Positions 24,028-33,072 of a DNA stretch of 39,299 nucleotides are shown here, piece by piece. How positions within the stretch are numbered: the first letter of the stretch is position 1; each line of letters starts with the position of its first letter. The stretch comes from Gammaproteobacteria bacterium CG11_big_fil_rev_8_21_14_0_20_46_22 (GTDB lineage: Bacteria; Pseudomonadota; Gammaproteobacteria; UBA12402), in contig PCWT01000043.1 of NCBI GenBank assembly GCA_002796245.1, forward strand, positions 1 to 39,299. Direction: 5' to 3'. A program made the translations under genes and the position numbers. The notes beneath the pieces were generated by a model that saw nothing but the letters and a program-made list of their open reading frames with translations, was not told the DNA's origin and did no database searches.

Positions 24028-24570
24028 ATGTCTAGAAAAGGTAAGACCTCGTATGCTCTTTTGGGCGTGTTGTCGTTCGGTCCGAAATCAGCTTACGAGA
24101 TTTCGCAGTTCATTGAGCGCAGTACTCGTCACTTTTGGTCGGAGAGTGATGGGCAGTTGTATCCCAACTTAAAAAAGCTAACGGAAGCGGGTCTTTTACG
24201 TTGCGATCGGGATGGGCAAAGCGCGCAGCCGAATAAAAAACTCTATAGCTTAACAAAGCTAGGTGAGGCGAGCTTGCTTGAGTGGTTACGTCAGGCGCCG
24301 ACAACGTTTACCGTACGCAATGAGTTTTTGTTGCAATTATTTTTCGGGCACAAGCTGTCTGTTACTGAAAATATTCAAAAAATTGAGGCTTATCGGCATG
24401 AGCTTGTGAAGTACGAGGCATTATTTGACAGTATTGAGCAGCGAATTAAAGAGCAAGGCCAAGAGCCAAGCTATTTACTGTTATCTTTAAGTTATGGTCA
24501 ATATAGCCTCAAGGCGGAAATCCAATGGTGTGACCATGCCATTAAACAACTAAAGAAGGGGAAAAAATGA
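24028..24570 (+). CDS. PadR-family transcriptional regulator
   Basis: 180 aa. The N-terminal winged helix is TSYALLGVLSFGPKSAYEIS, then the recognition helix region FWSESDGQLYPNLKKLTEAGLL and the wing NKKLYSLTKLGEASLLEWL. The C-terminal domain (~95-178) is the long helical Vir-like dimerisation arm. Such regulators repress nearby membrane or efflux genes and respond to small aromatic compounds. The next gene starts within its stop (ATGA at 24567-24570), so both are one transcript and this repressor probably controls itself and its partner. AAGAAGG precedes the ATG by 6 bases. Confidence 0.93.
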   Translation: MSRKGKTSYALLGVLSFGPKSAYEISQFIERSTRHFWSESDGQLYPNLKKLTEAGLLRCDRDGQSAQPNKKLYSLTKLGEASLLEWLRQAPTTFTVRNEFLLQLFFGHKLSVTENIQKIEAYRHELVKYEALFDSIEQRIKEQGQEPSYLLLSLSYGQYSLKAEIQWCDHAIKQLKKGKK

Positions 24571-25085
24571 TGAGCGCGATTGAAACCATTAAGGCTTTTT
24601 TGCTGGGAACACCGTGGTGGGTTTACCTTTTATTTTTCTATCTGATTAAGCAGGGTATTGCTGCGACAACAACGCGAACTGTATCGCTTAAAAAGCTTGT
24701 GATTTTACCAATTGTATTATCAGTATGGTCGATCATTGATTTGATTAAATTTTCGCACGTAACGCCGGGCTTATTTGTGATGTTTATGGCAGGTGTTGTT
24801 CTGGGTGTTTGGCTTGGCTGGATAATTGTGTGTCGGCAGCGTATTGCTTGGGCAAATCGTGCTGAGTATACCCTTCAGATCTCGGGCAATTACTCCACCT
24901 TGGTTGTTTTGTTGGTGGTGTTTGGCGCAAAGTATTTTTTTGGCGCAACCATGTCAGAAAATCCGCATTGGCTGCATGAGTTAGTGCCGCTGTATGCTTT
25001 GTTTTTTATCAGCGCAGTGATTGTCGGTGTGTTATTTGGTCGATTGGCAAACTATGCTTATCAAGTTTCAGGTAAATCACATTAA
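24567..25085 (+). CDS. integral membrane protein, DUF6622-like
   Basis: 172 aa with about five hydrophobic segments. The start, LGTPWWVYLLFFYLIKQGI followed by TTRTVSLKKLVILPIV, resembles the DUF6622 family of uncharacterised membrane proteins. Later segments include FVMFMAGVVLGVWLGWIIV and a final FISAVIVGVLFGRLANY. Two ATGs (24567 and 24570) are possible. It is translationally coupled to the PadR regulator, which suggests regulated expression. Function unknown; no transport motif is visible. Confidence 0.8.
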   Translation: MMSAIETIKAFLLGTPWWVYLLFFYLIKQGIAATTTRTVSLKKLVILPIVLSVWSIIDLIKFSHVTPGLFVMFMAGVVLGVWLGWIIVCRQRIAWANRAEYTLQISGNYSTLVVLLVVFGAKYFFGATMSENPHWLHELVPLYALFFISAVIVGVLFGRLANYAYQVSGKSH

Positions 25086-25149
25086 GGCTTTGCGATTGTC
25101 GGGTGTATCGTTTAGTCTGGCTCTAAATTTTCTTCATTAAGGTGTGTGT

Positions 25150-25524
25150 ATGCGATCTCGTGACGTTCTTAGGCTTGTTCTTGCTGTAGGCTTTTTTTTA
25201 ATGGGTTCAGTCAGTGCGTATGCACAGTTTTCGGTGAAAAATGACACCGATTATCCGGTGTATTTTTTCTCAGATAGCGAGCCAGGCCAGGCAGAGACGA
25301 TACCGGTTCAGGAATCGCGTGAGTGGTCGGGGGCTCGTCAGCATTTGTTAGCTTGTTACCGAGTCGACTCGGAAAAGTTTTATTGCAGTGCGCCGGCGCT
25401 GGATAACCCCGATGATCGTAACCTGGTGGTGGTCGGCCGCTGTGATGAGCGCTGTCTTCATCAGCGCCTCGGGCCAAAAGTCTGTTACTGCGGCACTCAT
25501 TGGACCATAAGCTTGTTCTGGTAG
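25150..25524 (+). CDS. small Cys-rich exported protein
   Basis: 124 aa from ATG 25150, with AAGG 7 bases upstream; an in-frame GTG at 25144 is a less likely start. The first 26 residues are a Sec signal peptide (basic MRSRDVLR, hydrophobic LVLAVGFFLMG, cleavage after AYA). The mature part has seven Cys (CYRV, YCSAP, GRCDERC, KVCYC), an odd number, and ends in TISLFW. It begins FSVKNDTDYPVYFFSD like small beta-sandwich proteins. It is probably periplasmic with disulfides. No family recognised. A clear terminator follows its stop. Confidence 0.78.
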   Translation: MRSRDVLRLVLAVGFFLMGSVSAYAQFSVKNDTDYPVYFFSDSEPGQAETIPVQESREWSGARQHLLACYRVDSEKFYCSAPALDNPDDRNLVVVGRCDERCLHQRLGPKVCYCGTHWTISLFW

Positions 25525-25535
25525 TGATGGCTAAA

Positions 25536-25567
25536 AGGGCGCTTTTCTCGTTGCGCCCTGCTTTTTT
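25536..25567 (+). terminator. Rho-independent terminator
   Basis: AGGGCGC (25536-25542) pairs exactly with GCGCCCT (25553-25559); the loop is 10 bases. The stem is followed by GC and six Ts. It ends the transcript of the small exported protein and insulates the downstream operon. Confidence 0.88.
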
Positions 25568-25643
25568 GCTTTATTTTTAATCAAAAATTCCCTCGAAAAT
25601 AACTTTTGTGTCATTTTAGCCCATAAAATAATTATAAAAATAT

Positions 25644-25671
25644 TTGACTTTAATTTATTCTGTATTATAAA
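25644..25671 (+). promoter_or_regulatory. sigma-70 promoter of the hydroxylase operon
   Basis: TTGACT (25644-25649), a 16-base spacer and TATAAA (25666-25671), about 117 bases before the ATG at 25789. The -35 matches five of six positions and the -10 five of six. The 62-base context (25627-25688) closely resembles the promoter at 16975-17038. The ~110-nt leader contains a small hairpin, GCCAA/TTGGC around a 7-base loop. Confidence 0.7.
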
Positions 25672-25788
25672 ATTCTAAAAGTAATTAATTCTTTGAATTT
25701 TTCAGGTCCGCCAAAGCAGGATTGGCAGCCTTTCCAAAAGTATTGCAGGGACGTGCTCATTACTCAGTACCAATAAAGGGGTCACGGT

Positions 25789-27282
25789 ATGTCAAGCCAA
25801 ATACAACAACCTAAAGGCGTCGTCGGCGTATTTACCTTACAGCTTTTAGGTATGACCGGGTTTTCCATGATTTTCTCATTATGTGTTTTGTATTGCACAA
25901 AAAGAATGGGTTTTTCTGACAACTCTGGCTACGCCATCACCGCAGCCTTCAATGCACTCGCATTTGCATTGTCTGTGCCTGGTGGTGTCATTGCTGAAAA
26001 ATACTTAGGCTATCGTTTGGGTACAGTGCTCAGTCTATTTCTCTGTGGGCTTGGCCTCTTGGTGTTTGCGATCCCGACCGTTTCAATGCTGTACTTGGGT
26101 TTAGCGCTTTTTCTTGTGGGCACCGGCATGAACCTACCTTGTTTGTTTGTCCTGTTGGGAAATTTGTATCAAGATCAGCCAAGCAGCCAGCTTAGAGAGA
26201 ATGGCTTTTTGTATGCCTATATCGGTATGAATGTGGGTAGTTTTATTGCCTCGGCCTTATCGGGCACGTTGGTTTCGGTCGCTGGCTATTATTTGCCTTT
26301 TTTGGTGGGCGCGGCCGCTACATTCTTAATGTACCCCGTGTATTTGAAAAATCGTCACTACTTTAAAGAAAGTAGCGACGTGCCCTACGCTCGCACTGGA
26401 AAAGTTAAGGGGCTTTTTTATGTAGGCGTGACAATTCTTGTCACCATTGCGCTGGTGAGGTTTGCGGGATTTTCTGACTCACTGTTGGTGGTGTTTGGTT
26501 TCGCATCAATTTTGTATGCCTTAAAGCTGAGTTTTTCTCAAGATAGAGTCTCACGAAATAAATTAATCGTATTTATTTTATTGACGGTTTTATCCATTAT
26601 ATTCTGGACACTATACTCTTTATCGCCATCAGCATTGACACTGTTTATTGATCGAAATGTCGATAGAAGTTTATACGGCTGGACGATTCCAACCGCTGAT
26701 TTTTCAAGTTTAAACCCATTTTTTATCATTACTTTGGGCCCAATCTTTGCGTACTTTTGGAGTCGATTGGAAAAGCGATCTGGTTTTATTCTATCCACAC
26801 CTTACAAGTTTGCTTTTGGTATTGCTTTGATGGGCGTGGGCTTTCTCGTGTTGGTGCTTGGCATCAAACACTGCAGCGTGGTCGGCTTGGTCTCAATAGG
26901 CTGGATTGTACTGAGTTATTTTCTACAAACAGCCGGTGAGTTGTTTGTGGGCCCCGTGGGTTATGCCATGGTGGGCGCACTGGTGCCTAAAAAGAAAGAA
27001 GGTTTGATGATGGGCATTTGGCAATTGTCAGCGGGTATTTCAGGGGCGCTGTCGGACTACCTTTCACGTTGGATTAGCGTTTCAAAAACTAAGCACAATC
27101 CCTTGTTAAGCAATGTTCACTACGCGCACTCCTTCGAGTGGTATGGGCTTGTGACCATTGCTGTGGGTGTGTTTGCTTTTTTAATTTCAAAAAAATTGAA
27201 TGCGATTATCTCGGAGCGACAGGCTATGAGTGGTGCGAGCACTAGCGCATTTGATGATGATATGGTCATTCAAGCTAAATAG
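25789..27282 (+). CDS. POT/PTR-family proton-coupled peptide transporter-like protein
   Basis: 497 aa with ~14 hydrophobic segments. The N-terminal half has the POT layout: FNALAFALSVPGGVIAEKYLGYRLG, the family GGxxAD-type motif, and then FLVGTGMNLPCLFVLLGNLY and the YAYIGMNVGSFIASALSG segment, like the POT FYxxxNxGS signature. The usual ExxER proton-coupling motif in segment 1 is missing (the stretch reads QLLGMTGFSMIF). Bacterial members import di- and tripeptides by proton symport; loss of that motif suggests altered coupling or substrate. The start at 25789 has a weak GGGG site. It is 11 bp before the hydroxylase gene and the first of the operon. Confidence 0.88.
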   Translation: MSSQIQQPKGVVGVFTLQLLGMTGFSMIFSLCVLYCTKRMGFSDNSGYAITAAFNALAFALSVPGGVIAEKYLGYRLGTVLSLFLCGLGLLVFAIPTVSMLYLGLALFLVGTGMNLPCLFVLLGNLYQDQPSSQLRENGFLYAYIGMNVGSFIASALSGTLVSVAGYYLPFLVGAAATFLMYPVYLKNRHYFKESSDVPYARTGKVKGLFYVGVTILVTIALVRFAGFSDSLLVVFGFASILYALKLSFSQDRVSRNKLIVFILLTVLSIIFWTLYSLSPSALTLFIDRNVDRSLYGWTIPTADFSSLNPFFIITLGPIFAYFWSRLEKRSGFILSTPYKFAFGIALMGVGFLVLVLGIKHCSVVGLVSIGWIVLSYFLQTAGELFVGPVGYAMVGALVPKKKEGLMMGIWQLSAGISGALSDYLSRWISVSKTKHNPLLSNVHYAHSFEWYGLVTIAVGVFAFLISKKLNAIISERQAMSGASTSAFDDDMVIQAK

Positions 27283-27293
27283 GAGGAATCAGA

Positions 27294-28307
27294 ATGAACA
27301 ACAATAATCAGTTCTCTAACCAGGTCGTGCTCAATGGCAGTCAGTATTTTAATGCTGTGGGTCAATATTTCGATGTTGTTAGCCCCTACAACGATGTTGA
27401 AGCCTTTGTTGATTTAACTTCAGCGGCAGCAGAAAGCCTGCCGTTGTTGGCGAGGCTGGATCTGGTTGATTTCAAAAAGCACGGCAATGACCATGGTTAT
27501 TTGTTAATTAAAGGTTTAAAAACCGATCCGGATTTGCCTAAAACGCCAGTAACGGGTGAGGAGGCGAGGAATCGAAACAGTTACTACAGTGAGACTTGGC
27601 TTGCGATTGTTGCCAACCTCTTGGGCGAGCCTTTTAGTTATAAACAGGAAGGTGAGGGCTACTTGTTTCATAATGTTCGCCCAATGAAAAAAAGCAGTGA
27701 AAAGCTATCTTCGGAAAGCTCGGGTATTTTGCTGGATTTTCACACAGAAACGGCGTTTCACCCATTTATGCCGGATTTTTTGATGCTTTATTGTTTGCGT
27801 TCAGACCGCAAAAAGGAGGCGAAAACCATTGTTTCCAGTACGCGACGGTTTATTAAAAGCCTCTCGGAAGAGACGATAGCTGAGCTTGGAAAAAAACAGT
27901 TTAGGACCGGCATCGATTATTCATTTGGTAATCAATCACAAGCGCGAGGCAATGGCCCGGTTTTATCGGTTTTCTATGGTGATGATCAGGATCCACTCAT
28001 GACGTTTGACCCTGATCTCATGGAGGGTTTGACGCCATCAGCTGAAAAAGCGCTTCAGGAGCTAAAAGCGGCTGTCGATTTCGCCAAAGAAGGCGTGTTG
28101 CTTGAGGGGGGTGATTTGCTCATTGTTGATAATCGCAGGGCGGTTCACGGCCGTAATCAATTTAAAGCTTACTACGATGGCTATGACCGCTGGTTGCAGC
28201 GTACCTACGTGACACGCAACTTATTGCAAGCAGAAATTTTATTTAATCATCGCGAGCGTGTGATCAGTTACGATTTTTATGACAAGCACTATAAGGTGGC
28301 AGTATGA
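27294..28307 (+). CDS. Fe(II)/2-oxoglutarate-dependent amino-acid hydroxylase (VioC/AsnO/clavaminate synthase type)
   Basis: 337 aa. The iron facial triad is HTE (His150, Glu152) and the distal His285 in NRRAVHGRN; 2-oxoglutarate would bind Arg299 (14 residues later, in YDRWLQR), the same spacing as in VioC. The lid segment DFHTETAFHPFMPDFLMLY matches VioC/AsnO-type enzymes, which hydroxylate the beta carbon (or a nearby one) of free arginine, asparagine or lysine. The ATG has AGGAGG 7 bases upstream. The gene overlaps the permease by 4 bp. Reaction type is well supported; the amino-acid substrate is not. Confidence 0.9.
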   Translation: MNNNNQFSNQVVLNGSQYFNAVGQYFDVVSPYNDVEAFVDLTSAAAESLPLLARLDLVDFKKHGNDHGYLLIKGLKTDPDLPKTPVTGEEARNRNSYYSETWLAIVANLLGEPFSYKQEGEGYLFHNVRPMKKSSEKLSSESSGILLDFHTETAFHPFMPDFLMLYCLRSDRKKEAKTIVSSTRRFIKSLSEETIAELGKKQFRTGIDYSFGNQSQARGNGPVLSVFYGDDQDPLMTFDPDLMEGLTPSAEKALQELKAAVDFAKEGVLLEGGDLLIVDNRRAVHGRNQFKAYYDGYDRWLQRTYVTRNLLQAEILFNHRERVISYDFYDKHYKVAV

Positions 28308-29920
28308 AACTACAACGTTCCATTTCATCATTTGGCCTTCTGTGTGCCTCGGTAGGGTGTATGGTGGGTTCCGGTTGGTTGTTTGGCGCTTATTATGCAG
28401 CGCAAATCACTGGGCCTGCGGCCATTTTGAGTTGGCTTTTGGGTGGCGGTTTAATTATTTTCATTGCGCTAACCTTTTCAGAGCTGTCGTCGATGTTGCC
28501 ATTAGCGGGCGGCATTGCGCGTTACTCACACTTTACTCATGGTCCGATGGTGAGCTTTTGTATGAGCTGGCTGGCCTGGTTGTCATGTGTCGCAGTGGCA
28601 CCAACTGAGGTGCAGGCTATTTTGCAATACGGTTCAACGTATGCGCCAGGTCTGATGCATAAAGTTGGTGGTTTGCCGGTGCTGACATTGACGGGGTATG
28701 TGGTTGCGACCTTGTTAATGTTGGTCATCTCTTGGTGCAATATGATGGGCGTGAAGCTATTAACACGTTTAAATAGCTTCATGACACTGTGGAAGCTGTT
28801 GATTCCTATTGTCACCATTATCATTATTGCCCATGTAAAATTTTCGACGCACAACTTTGTGTCTCATCACTTTGCGCCCCACGGTTTGCATGGCATTTTG
28901 TGGGCGCTTCCCACGGCAGGCATTGTGTTTTCTTTCTTGGGCTTTAGGGAAGCAACTTCTTTGGCGGGCGAGGCGAAATTGCCAGGCAAAGGTATCCCGC
29001 TGGCTGTTATTGGCTCAGTTTTAATTTGCACGCTGCTTTATGTGTTGGTTCAGGTGGTCTTTATTGGTGCTGTGCCTGCCTCTGCCTTGGTGCATGGCGG
29101 CTGGTCGCATTTAAGCTTTAGTGGTGATATGGGTCCGTTTGCCGGGATTGCGACAAGCTTGGGTTTGGGCTTTCTGGTATTGCTGATTTATGTTGACGCC
29201 CAAGTTTCACCATTCGGTACGGCTTTTATTTACACGGCCACGACTTCGCGCCTTAACTATGCAATGTCTGTTAATCGTTACACACCACAGGCTATGTTGA
29301 AGTTGAATAAAAAAGGGGTGCCCGCTTTGGCCATCATGATCAACTTCATTGTGGGTATGATGCTGTTTCTACCTCTGCCAACTTGGCAAGCCCTTGTGGG
29401 TTTTCAATCAACAGCTATCGTGTTGGCATACGGTGTCGGACCTATTGCTTTATTAGTTTTGCGACGCGATGCACCGAATTTGGAAAGGCCGTTTAAATTA
29501 CCGGCTAGCCGAGTATTTTGTGCCATTACGTTTACGGTGTGCAACTTAATTGCATATTGGACGGGTTGGGAGACGATCTGGCGTTTAATGTTAAGTATTG
29601 CTTTTGGTCTCGTTTTCTTCGTGATTTACAGGGCCTATATGCGCCAAAAATGCTTTAGCGCCTGGCGCTCAACCTGGTGGTTGTTGCCTTATTTTGGCGG
29701 GCTCACCTTGATCAGTTATTTAGGTAATTTCGGCGGCGGCTTGGGCGTGTTGAGTTTCGGCTGGGATTTTTTGGTCATTGCGCTCTTTAGTGTCGGCACT
29801 CTTTGGTTGGCTTGCCATCACAGCTTGCATGTTAGCACCTTAAATACGCTGTTAAATGATGATAAAGAAGTAGATTATCAAGTAGAACCACAAACTTACT
29901 ATGAAGGAGTGAAAATATGA
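28304..29920 (+). CDS. APC-superfamily amino-acid permease
   Basis: 538 aa with about 12-14 membrane segments. The first segment reads SSFGLLCASVGCMVGSGWLFG, with the unwound GSG motif that binds the amino-acid backbone in APC transporters; FSELSSMLPLAGGIARY is the conserved loop/segment 3. A later LGFREATSLAGEAKLPGKGIP is the segment-6 region and its following loop. It starts within the hydroxylase stop (ATGA at 28304-28307) and its own stop overlaps the next start (29917-29920), so expression is coupled. It probably imports the hydroxylase substrate or a related amino acid. Length is slightly above the usual ~480-500. Confidence 0.93.
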   Translation: MKLQRSISSFGLLCASVGCMVGSGWLFGAYYAAQITGPAAILSWLLGGGLIIFIALTFSELSSMLPLAGGIARYSHFTHGPMVSFCMSWLAWLSCVAVAPTEVQAILQYGSTYAPGLMHKVGGLPVLTLTGYVVATLLMLVISWCNMMGVKLLTRLNSFMTLWKLLIPIVTIIIIAHVKFSTHNFVSHHFAPHGLHGILWALPTAGIVFSFLGFREATSLAGEAKLPGKGIPLAVIGSVLICTLLYVLVQVVFIGAVPASALVHGGWSHLSFSGDMGPFAGIATSLGLGFLVLLIYVDAQVSPFGTAFIYTATTSRLNYAMSVNRYTPQAMLKLNKKGVPALAIMINFIVGMMLFLPLPTWQALVGFQSTAIVLAYGVGPIALLVLRRDAPNLERPFKLPASRVFCAITFTVCNLIAYWTGWETIWRLMLSIAFGLVFFVIYRAYMRQKCFSAWRSTWWLLPYFGGLTLISYLGNFGGGLGVLSFGWDFLVIALFSVGTLWLACHHSLHVSTLNTLLNDDKEVDYQVEPQTYYEGVKI

Positions 29921-30807
29921 CATTAGATAGTTTGTCTCAAGATACCATTGTTACCTACCCTGGTGGCGATATTGAAGGTAGGGCGACGATTTTGGCGGTG
30001 TTGCCTGTGCCGGAGCGCGATGATCAGCTGATGGTCATCGTGGATAAAACCCCGGTTCATCCAAGAGACCATCGCTCGCCGGACCAACCAGCAGATCAAG
30101 GCTATATGATGCTGGGCGATCAACGAATCGAGCTGCGTGATTGTTTAACAGCGGCGAAAAATCCTGAGACAAATGAAGTGTTTCTTGACCAGGGCATTCC
30201 TAAAGATCGAAAGAAAACGGCGGGATGGCCGTTGTTCGTCGCGCACATTGTCGATAAAGCTGCATTAGATGCTGATGCGGCCCTAGGGCAATCTGTGGGG
30301 CTTTTTGTTGATGCGAATTTTCGTAACAAACTGAGTTACATTCACTCTTTGAGTCACATGGCTTCCTTGGCACTTAACAAGGCGGTGAATGATTGTTGGA
30401 AAAAACCTGCTAGAAAAGACAGCCAAGGCAATAACGATTTTGATGGTACCGCCATAGATTGCTCACGTATTTTTCCTGATCATGGTGAAGATCGATATCG
30501 CTTAGGTAATAGTTTGCGTCGTCAATTTCAGATTGACGAAGTTCTTGGCAATCTTGAAAAAATTCAGTCTGAGCTTAATAAGCACCTTCAAGCCTGGCTG
30601 AACTTTTCATCGATTACTGCAAACATCATGCCAGCTGAGTCTCGCTTATCTGATAGGCGAATGTGGAAAGCTAAGGGCAATGGGTTTTTTGCAAAGATCC
30701 CTTGTGGTGGTACACATCTTGAAAGATTGGATGCTTTGAGGTCTGCAGAGGTGATATTAAGTAGAGAGGGTGCTGATGGTCTTCTAATGACGACAAGGCC
30801 TGCTTAG
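29917..30807 (+). CDS. AlaX-like tRNA-editing (alanyl/threonyl-tRNA synthetase editing-domain) protein
   Basis: 296 aa. The zinc motifs of the AlaRS/ThrRS second additional domain are present: HSLSH (His143, His147) and CGGTH (Cys263, His267). An N-terminal strand region TPVHPRDHRSPDQPADQG resembles the AlaX start in which a Gly-Gly-Gln segment precedes DxG. AlaX proteins deacylate mischarged Ser- or Gly-tRNA(Ala) in trans. It has no synthetase or tRNA-binding core. Sitting between an amino-acid permease and an exporter in a hydroxylase operon, it may deacylate tRNA carrying the operon's hydroxylated amino acid; that role is inference. Coupled to the permease by a 4-bp overlap. Confidence 0.82.
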   Translation: MTLDSLSQDTIVTYPGGDIEGRATILAVLPVPERDDQLMVIVDKTPVHPRDHRSPDQPADQGYMMLGDQRIELRDCLTAAKNPETNEVFLDQGIPKDRKKTAGWPLFVAHIVDKAALDADAALGQSVGLFVDANFRNKLSYIHSLSHMASLALNKAVNDCWKKPARKDSQGNNDFDGTAIDCSRIFPDHGEDRYRLGNSLRRQFQIDEVLGNLEKIQSELNKHLQAWLNFSSITANIMPAESRLSDRRMWKAKGNGFFAKIPCGGTHLERLDALRSAEVILSREGADGLLMTTRPA

Positions 30808-30813
30808 ATTTGT

Positions 30814-31716
30814 ATGAAAATAACAACAAAAGCACAAAGCTATTTAATCTTAATGACAGCAATATGGGGAATGACATTCCCCTTATTGCATCGTGCAGTT
30901 TCACTAATTACGCCTGAGCAATTGGTCTTCCAGCGTTTCTTGTTGGCCTGCCTGATTCTGTTGCCGTTCGTTTTTAAGCACCTGCAAAGAAGTAGTGTTT
31001 TGATTCTCTTGGGCGGTTTGGTTTTGGGGGCTTTAAACTGCGGGACTTATGTGTTTCAAACTATGGGTCTTGAAACGATCAGTGCGTCCAGGGCTGCTTT
31101 TATTACTGGCGCAAGTGTCTTGTTTGTGCCCTTTTTGTCGCCCTTTTTCCGCTTGGGACGGCCACGGCTGATTGATTTTGGCAGCGTATTACTTTGTCTT
31201 TTAGGGATTTATGTTCTCACCGGTGAGAATTTGTCTGGCATTACACTTGGTGATTTTTGGGTGTTGCTGTCTACCTTTTGCTTTGCGATGACGGTTTTGG
31301 TCGTGCAATGGTTGACACAGCGAACCAAGGACTACCTGTTGCTCACTTTTTATCAGCTATTTTTTGCTTTGCCGATTATTGCTATTTCCTCGCGCGGACA
31401 TTGCTTTACTTGGCGCTGGCATACCCAATCTGTGTTAGCTGTGGTTTTTTGCGCGGTGTTTGCAACGATTATTGCGCTGTTCATTCAGATTCGCTATCAG
31501 CAGTACACCACGGCAACGAAAGCCGCCTTGATTTTTATGTTGGAGCCAGTGTTTGCGGTATTGTTTGATTGGTTGCTTAATGGTGAGGGGATCAGTGTTT
31601 CCATGTTGCTAGGCGGGTCGATGATCTTAATGAGTGTGATACTTTCCGAGTCATTTCAGGGTCTTAAAAAGGCGCTTCGTTTGAGTGGTTTTTTTTCGCA
31701 TGAGCCCAATCGCTAA
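30814..31716 (+). CDS. EamA/DMT-family (RhtA-like) transporter
   Basis: 300 aa, ten hydrophobic segments in two EamA repeats. The first repeat begins LMTAIWGMTFPLLHRAV and includes FQTMGLETISASRAAFITG; the second begins LGDFWVLLSTFCFAMTVLVVQW and includes YTTATKAALIFMLEPVFAVLFDW. EamA proteins of the RhtA/YddG kind export amino acids and analogues. It begins 6 bp after the tRNA-editing gene, the last of the five-gene run, so it is a good candidate exporter for the operon's product. Substrate not visible in the sequence. Confidence 0.93.
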   Translation: MKITTKAQSYLILMTAIWGMTFPLLHRAVSLITPEQLVFQRFLLACLILLPFVFKHLQRSSVLILLGGLVLGALNCGTYVFQTMGLETISASRAAFITGASVLFVPFLSPFFRLGRPRLIDFGSVLLCLLGIYVLTGENLSGITLGDFWVLLSTFCFAMTVLVVQWLTQRTKDYLLLTFYQLFFALPIIAISSRGHCFTWRWHTQSVLAVVFCAVFATIIALFIQIRYQQYTTATKAALIFMLEPVFAVLFDWLLNGEGISVSMLLGGSMILMSVILSESFQGLKKALRLSGFFSHEPNR

Positions 31717-31806
31717 TTTTTCGGCATGGCCTGGTTTTTTTAGTTTTCTTGAATCTTTTTCGGTTTCTTAGTAAATTTCATGTCTTGAAATTTTCTACAT
31801 GATTTT

Positions 31807-33072
31807 ATGAAAAGTATTCGTCATCTTGCTGCCTGCATTATAGGTAATATTATTGAATGGTATGAGTTTTCCTTGTTTGCTTATTTGGCGCCGACAATAT
31901 CGGCTTTGTTTTTTCCTGCGGAGAATCGCGTTACAGGTTTGTTACTGACATTTTCCGTGTTTGCCTCGGGGTTTTTCATTCGACCCTTTGGTGCTGTATT
32001 GCTTGGTCATCTGGGTGATCGGCTTGGGCGAGCCAAGACTCTAAAGTTGACCATTTTTTTTATTTCTTTGGCTTCAGTTATGACGGGTTTCTTGCCAACG
32101 TTTTCATCTTTTGGCGTTTTGGCCAGTGTGTTATTGATTTTGTGCCGTTTAATTCAAGGATTTTGCATTGGCGGTGAGTTTGCGGGCGCTATGGTGTACT
32201 TAACCGAGTCAGCGCCGGCACACAGGCGTGCGTTTTTAAGTGCGATGACCAATAACGGCAGTAATTTAGGTGTATTGTTAGCGATTTCGGCTTGCGCTTT
32301 TGTTTCAAGTGTCTTGACGCCTGCCCACTTTTTGCAATACGGTTGGCGTGTGTTGTTTATTTTTGGTGGTGTTCTAGGTTTGCTCGGTTTATGGCTCCGG
32401 CGAGATATGGCGGAGTCCGAAACCTTTGAGCGAATTGCGCGAAGGGCATCTCAGTATGTGCCCTTTGTGTATGTGTTGAAAACACAATCGCTTAAACTTC
32501 TCAGTATTTTTGCACTGTTGTGCATCAGCGCCTGCGGTAGTTATGTGCTCATGGGTTATTTATCTACGTATTTGCATGTATTTTTAGGGTTGCCATTGTC
32601 GCGTGCTTACGCAATTCAAACTGAATTCATCATTGTAAGCTTGCTGTTGGTGCCCCTGTTTGCGTGGATGAATGATCGTTACGGGCGAAAAGGTGTGTTG
32701 GCTTTTGCGATTGTGGGGTACATATTTTTTGCAATCCCAATTTTTTATGGCTTACCCTTTTATATGAGTGCTTGGATACTCTTGCCATTGGCTATTTTTT
32801 ATAGTGCGGAACAGGCTAGCACGCCGGTGATCATGGCAGAAATGCTTCCGGCAAAGGGTCGATATACTGGTGTTTCGATAGCCTATAACTTAAATATGGC
32901 GCTGGTCGGTGGTACGGCGGCGTTTGTAAACACAGTGCTGATTCATTTCTTCCATGATCCGATGATGATTGCGTATTACATCGTGGGGTGTTCGATTATC
33001 TCAGGTGTGATAGTGTTTGTTTTCCCCCCAAAAAATGTCGGCGCACATTTTCGTTTGGACGAGGTAGTCTAA
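31807..33072 (+). CDS. MFS transporter, metabolite:H+ symporter (ProP/ShiA) family
   Basis: 421 aa with 12 membrane segments. The signature IIGNIIEWYEFSLFAYL in segment 1, RPFGAVLLGHLGDRLGRAKTL as the loop 2-3 motif and LIQGFCIGGEFAGAMVYLTE in segment 4 are those of the MHS family, whose members take up proline/betaine, alpha-ketoglutarate or shikimate. Such proteins are common in Legionella and Coxiella. It starts 90 bp after the EamA gene with no clear Shine-Dalgarno and may have its own promoter; a weak TTGAAT - 17 bases - TAAATT lies upstream. Substrate unknown. Confidence 0.93.
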   Translation: MKSIRHLAACIIGNIIEWYEFSLFAYLAPTISALFFPAENRVTGLLLTFSVFASGFFIRPFGAVLLGHLGDRLGRAKTLKLTIFFISLASVMTGFLPTFSSFGVLASVLLILCRLIQGFCIGGEFAGAMVYLTESAPAHRRAFLSAMTNNGSNLGVLLAISACAFVSSVLTPAHFLQYGWRVLFIFGGVLGLLGLWLRRDMAESETFERIARRASQYVPFVYVLKTQSLKLLSIFALLCISACGSYVLMGYLSTYLHVFLGLPLSRAYAIQTEFIIVSLLLVPLFAWMNDRYGRKGVLAFAIVGYIFFAIPIFYGLPFYMSAWILLPLAIFYSAEQASTPVIMAEMLPAKGRYTGVSIAYNLNMALVGGTAAFVNTVLIHFFHDPMMIAYYIVGCSIISGVIVFVFPPKNVGAHFRLDEVV

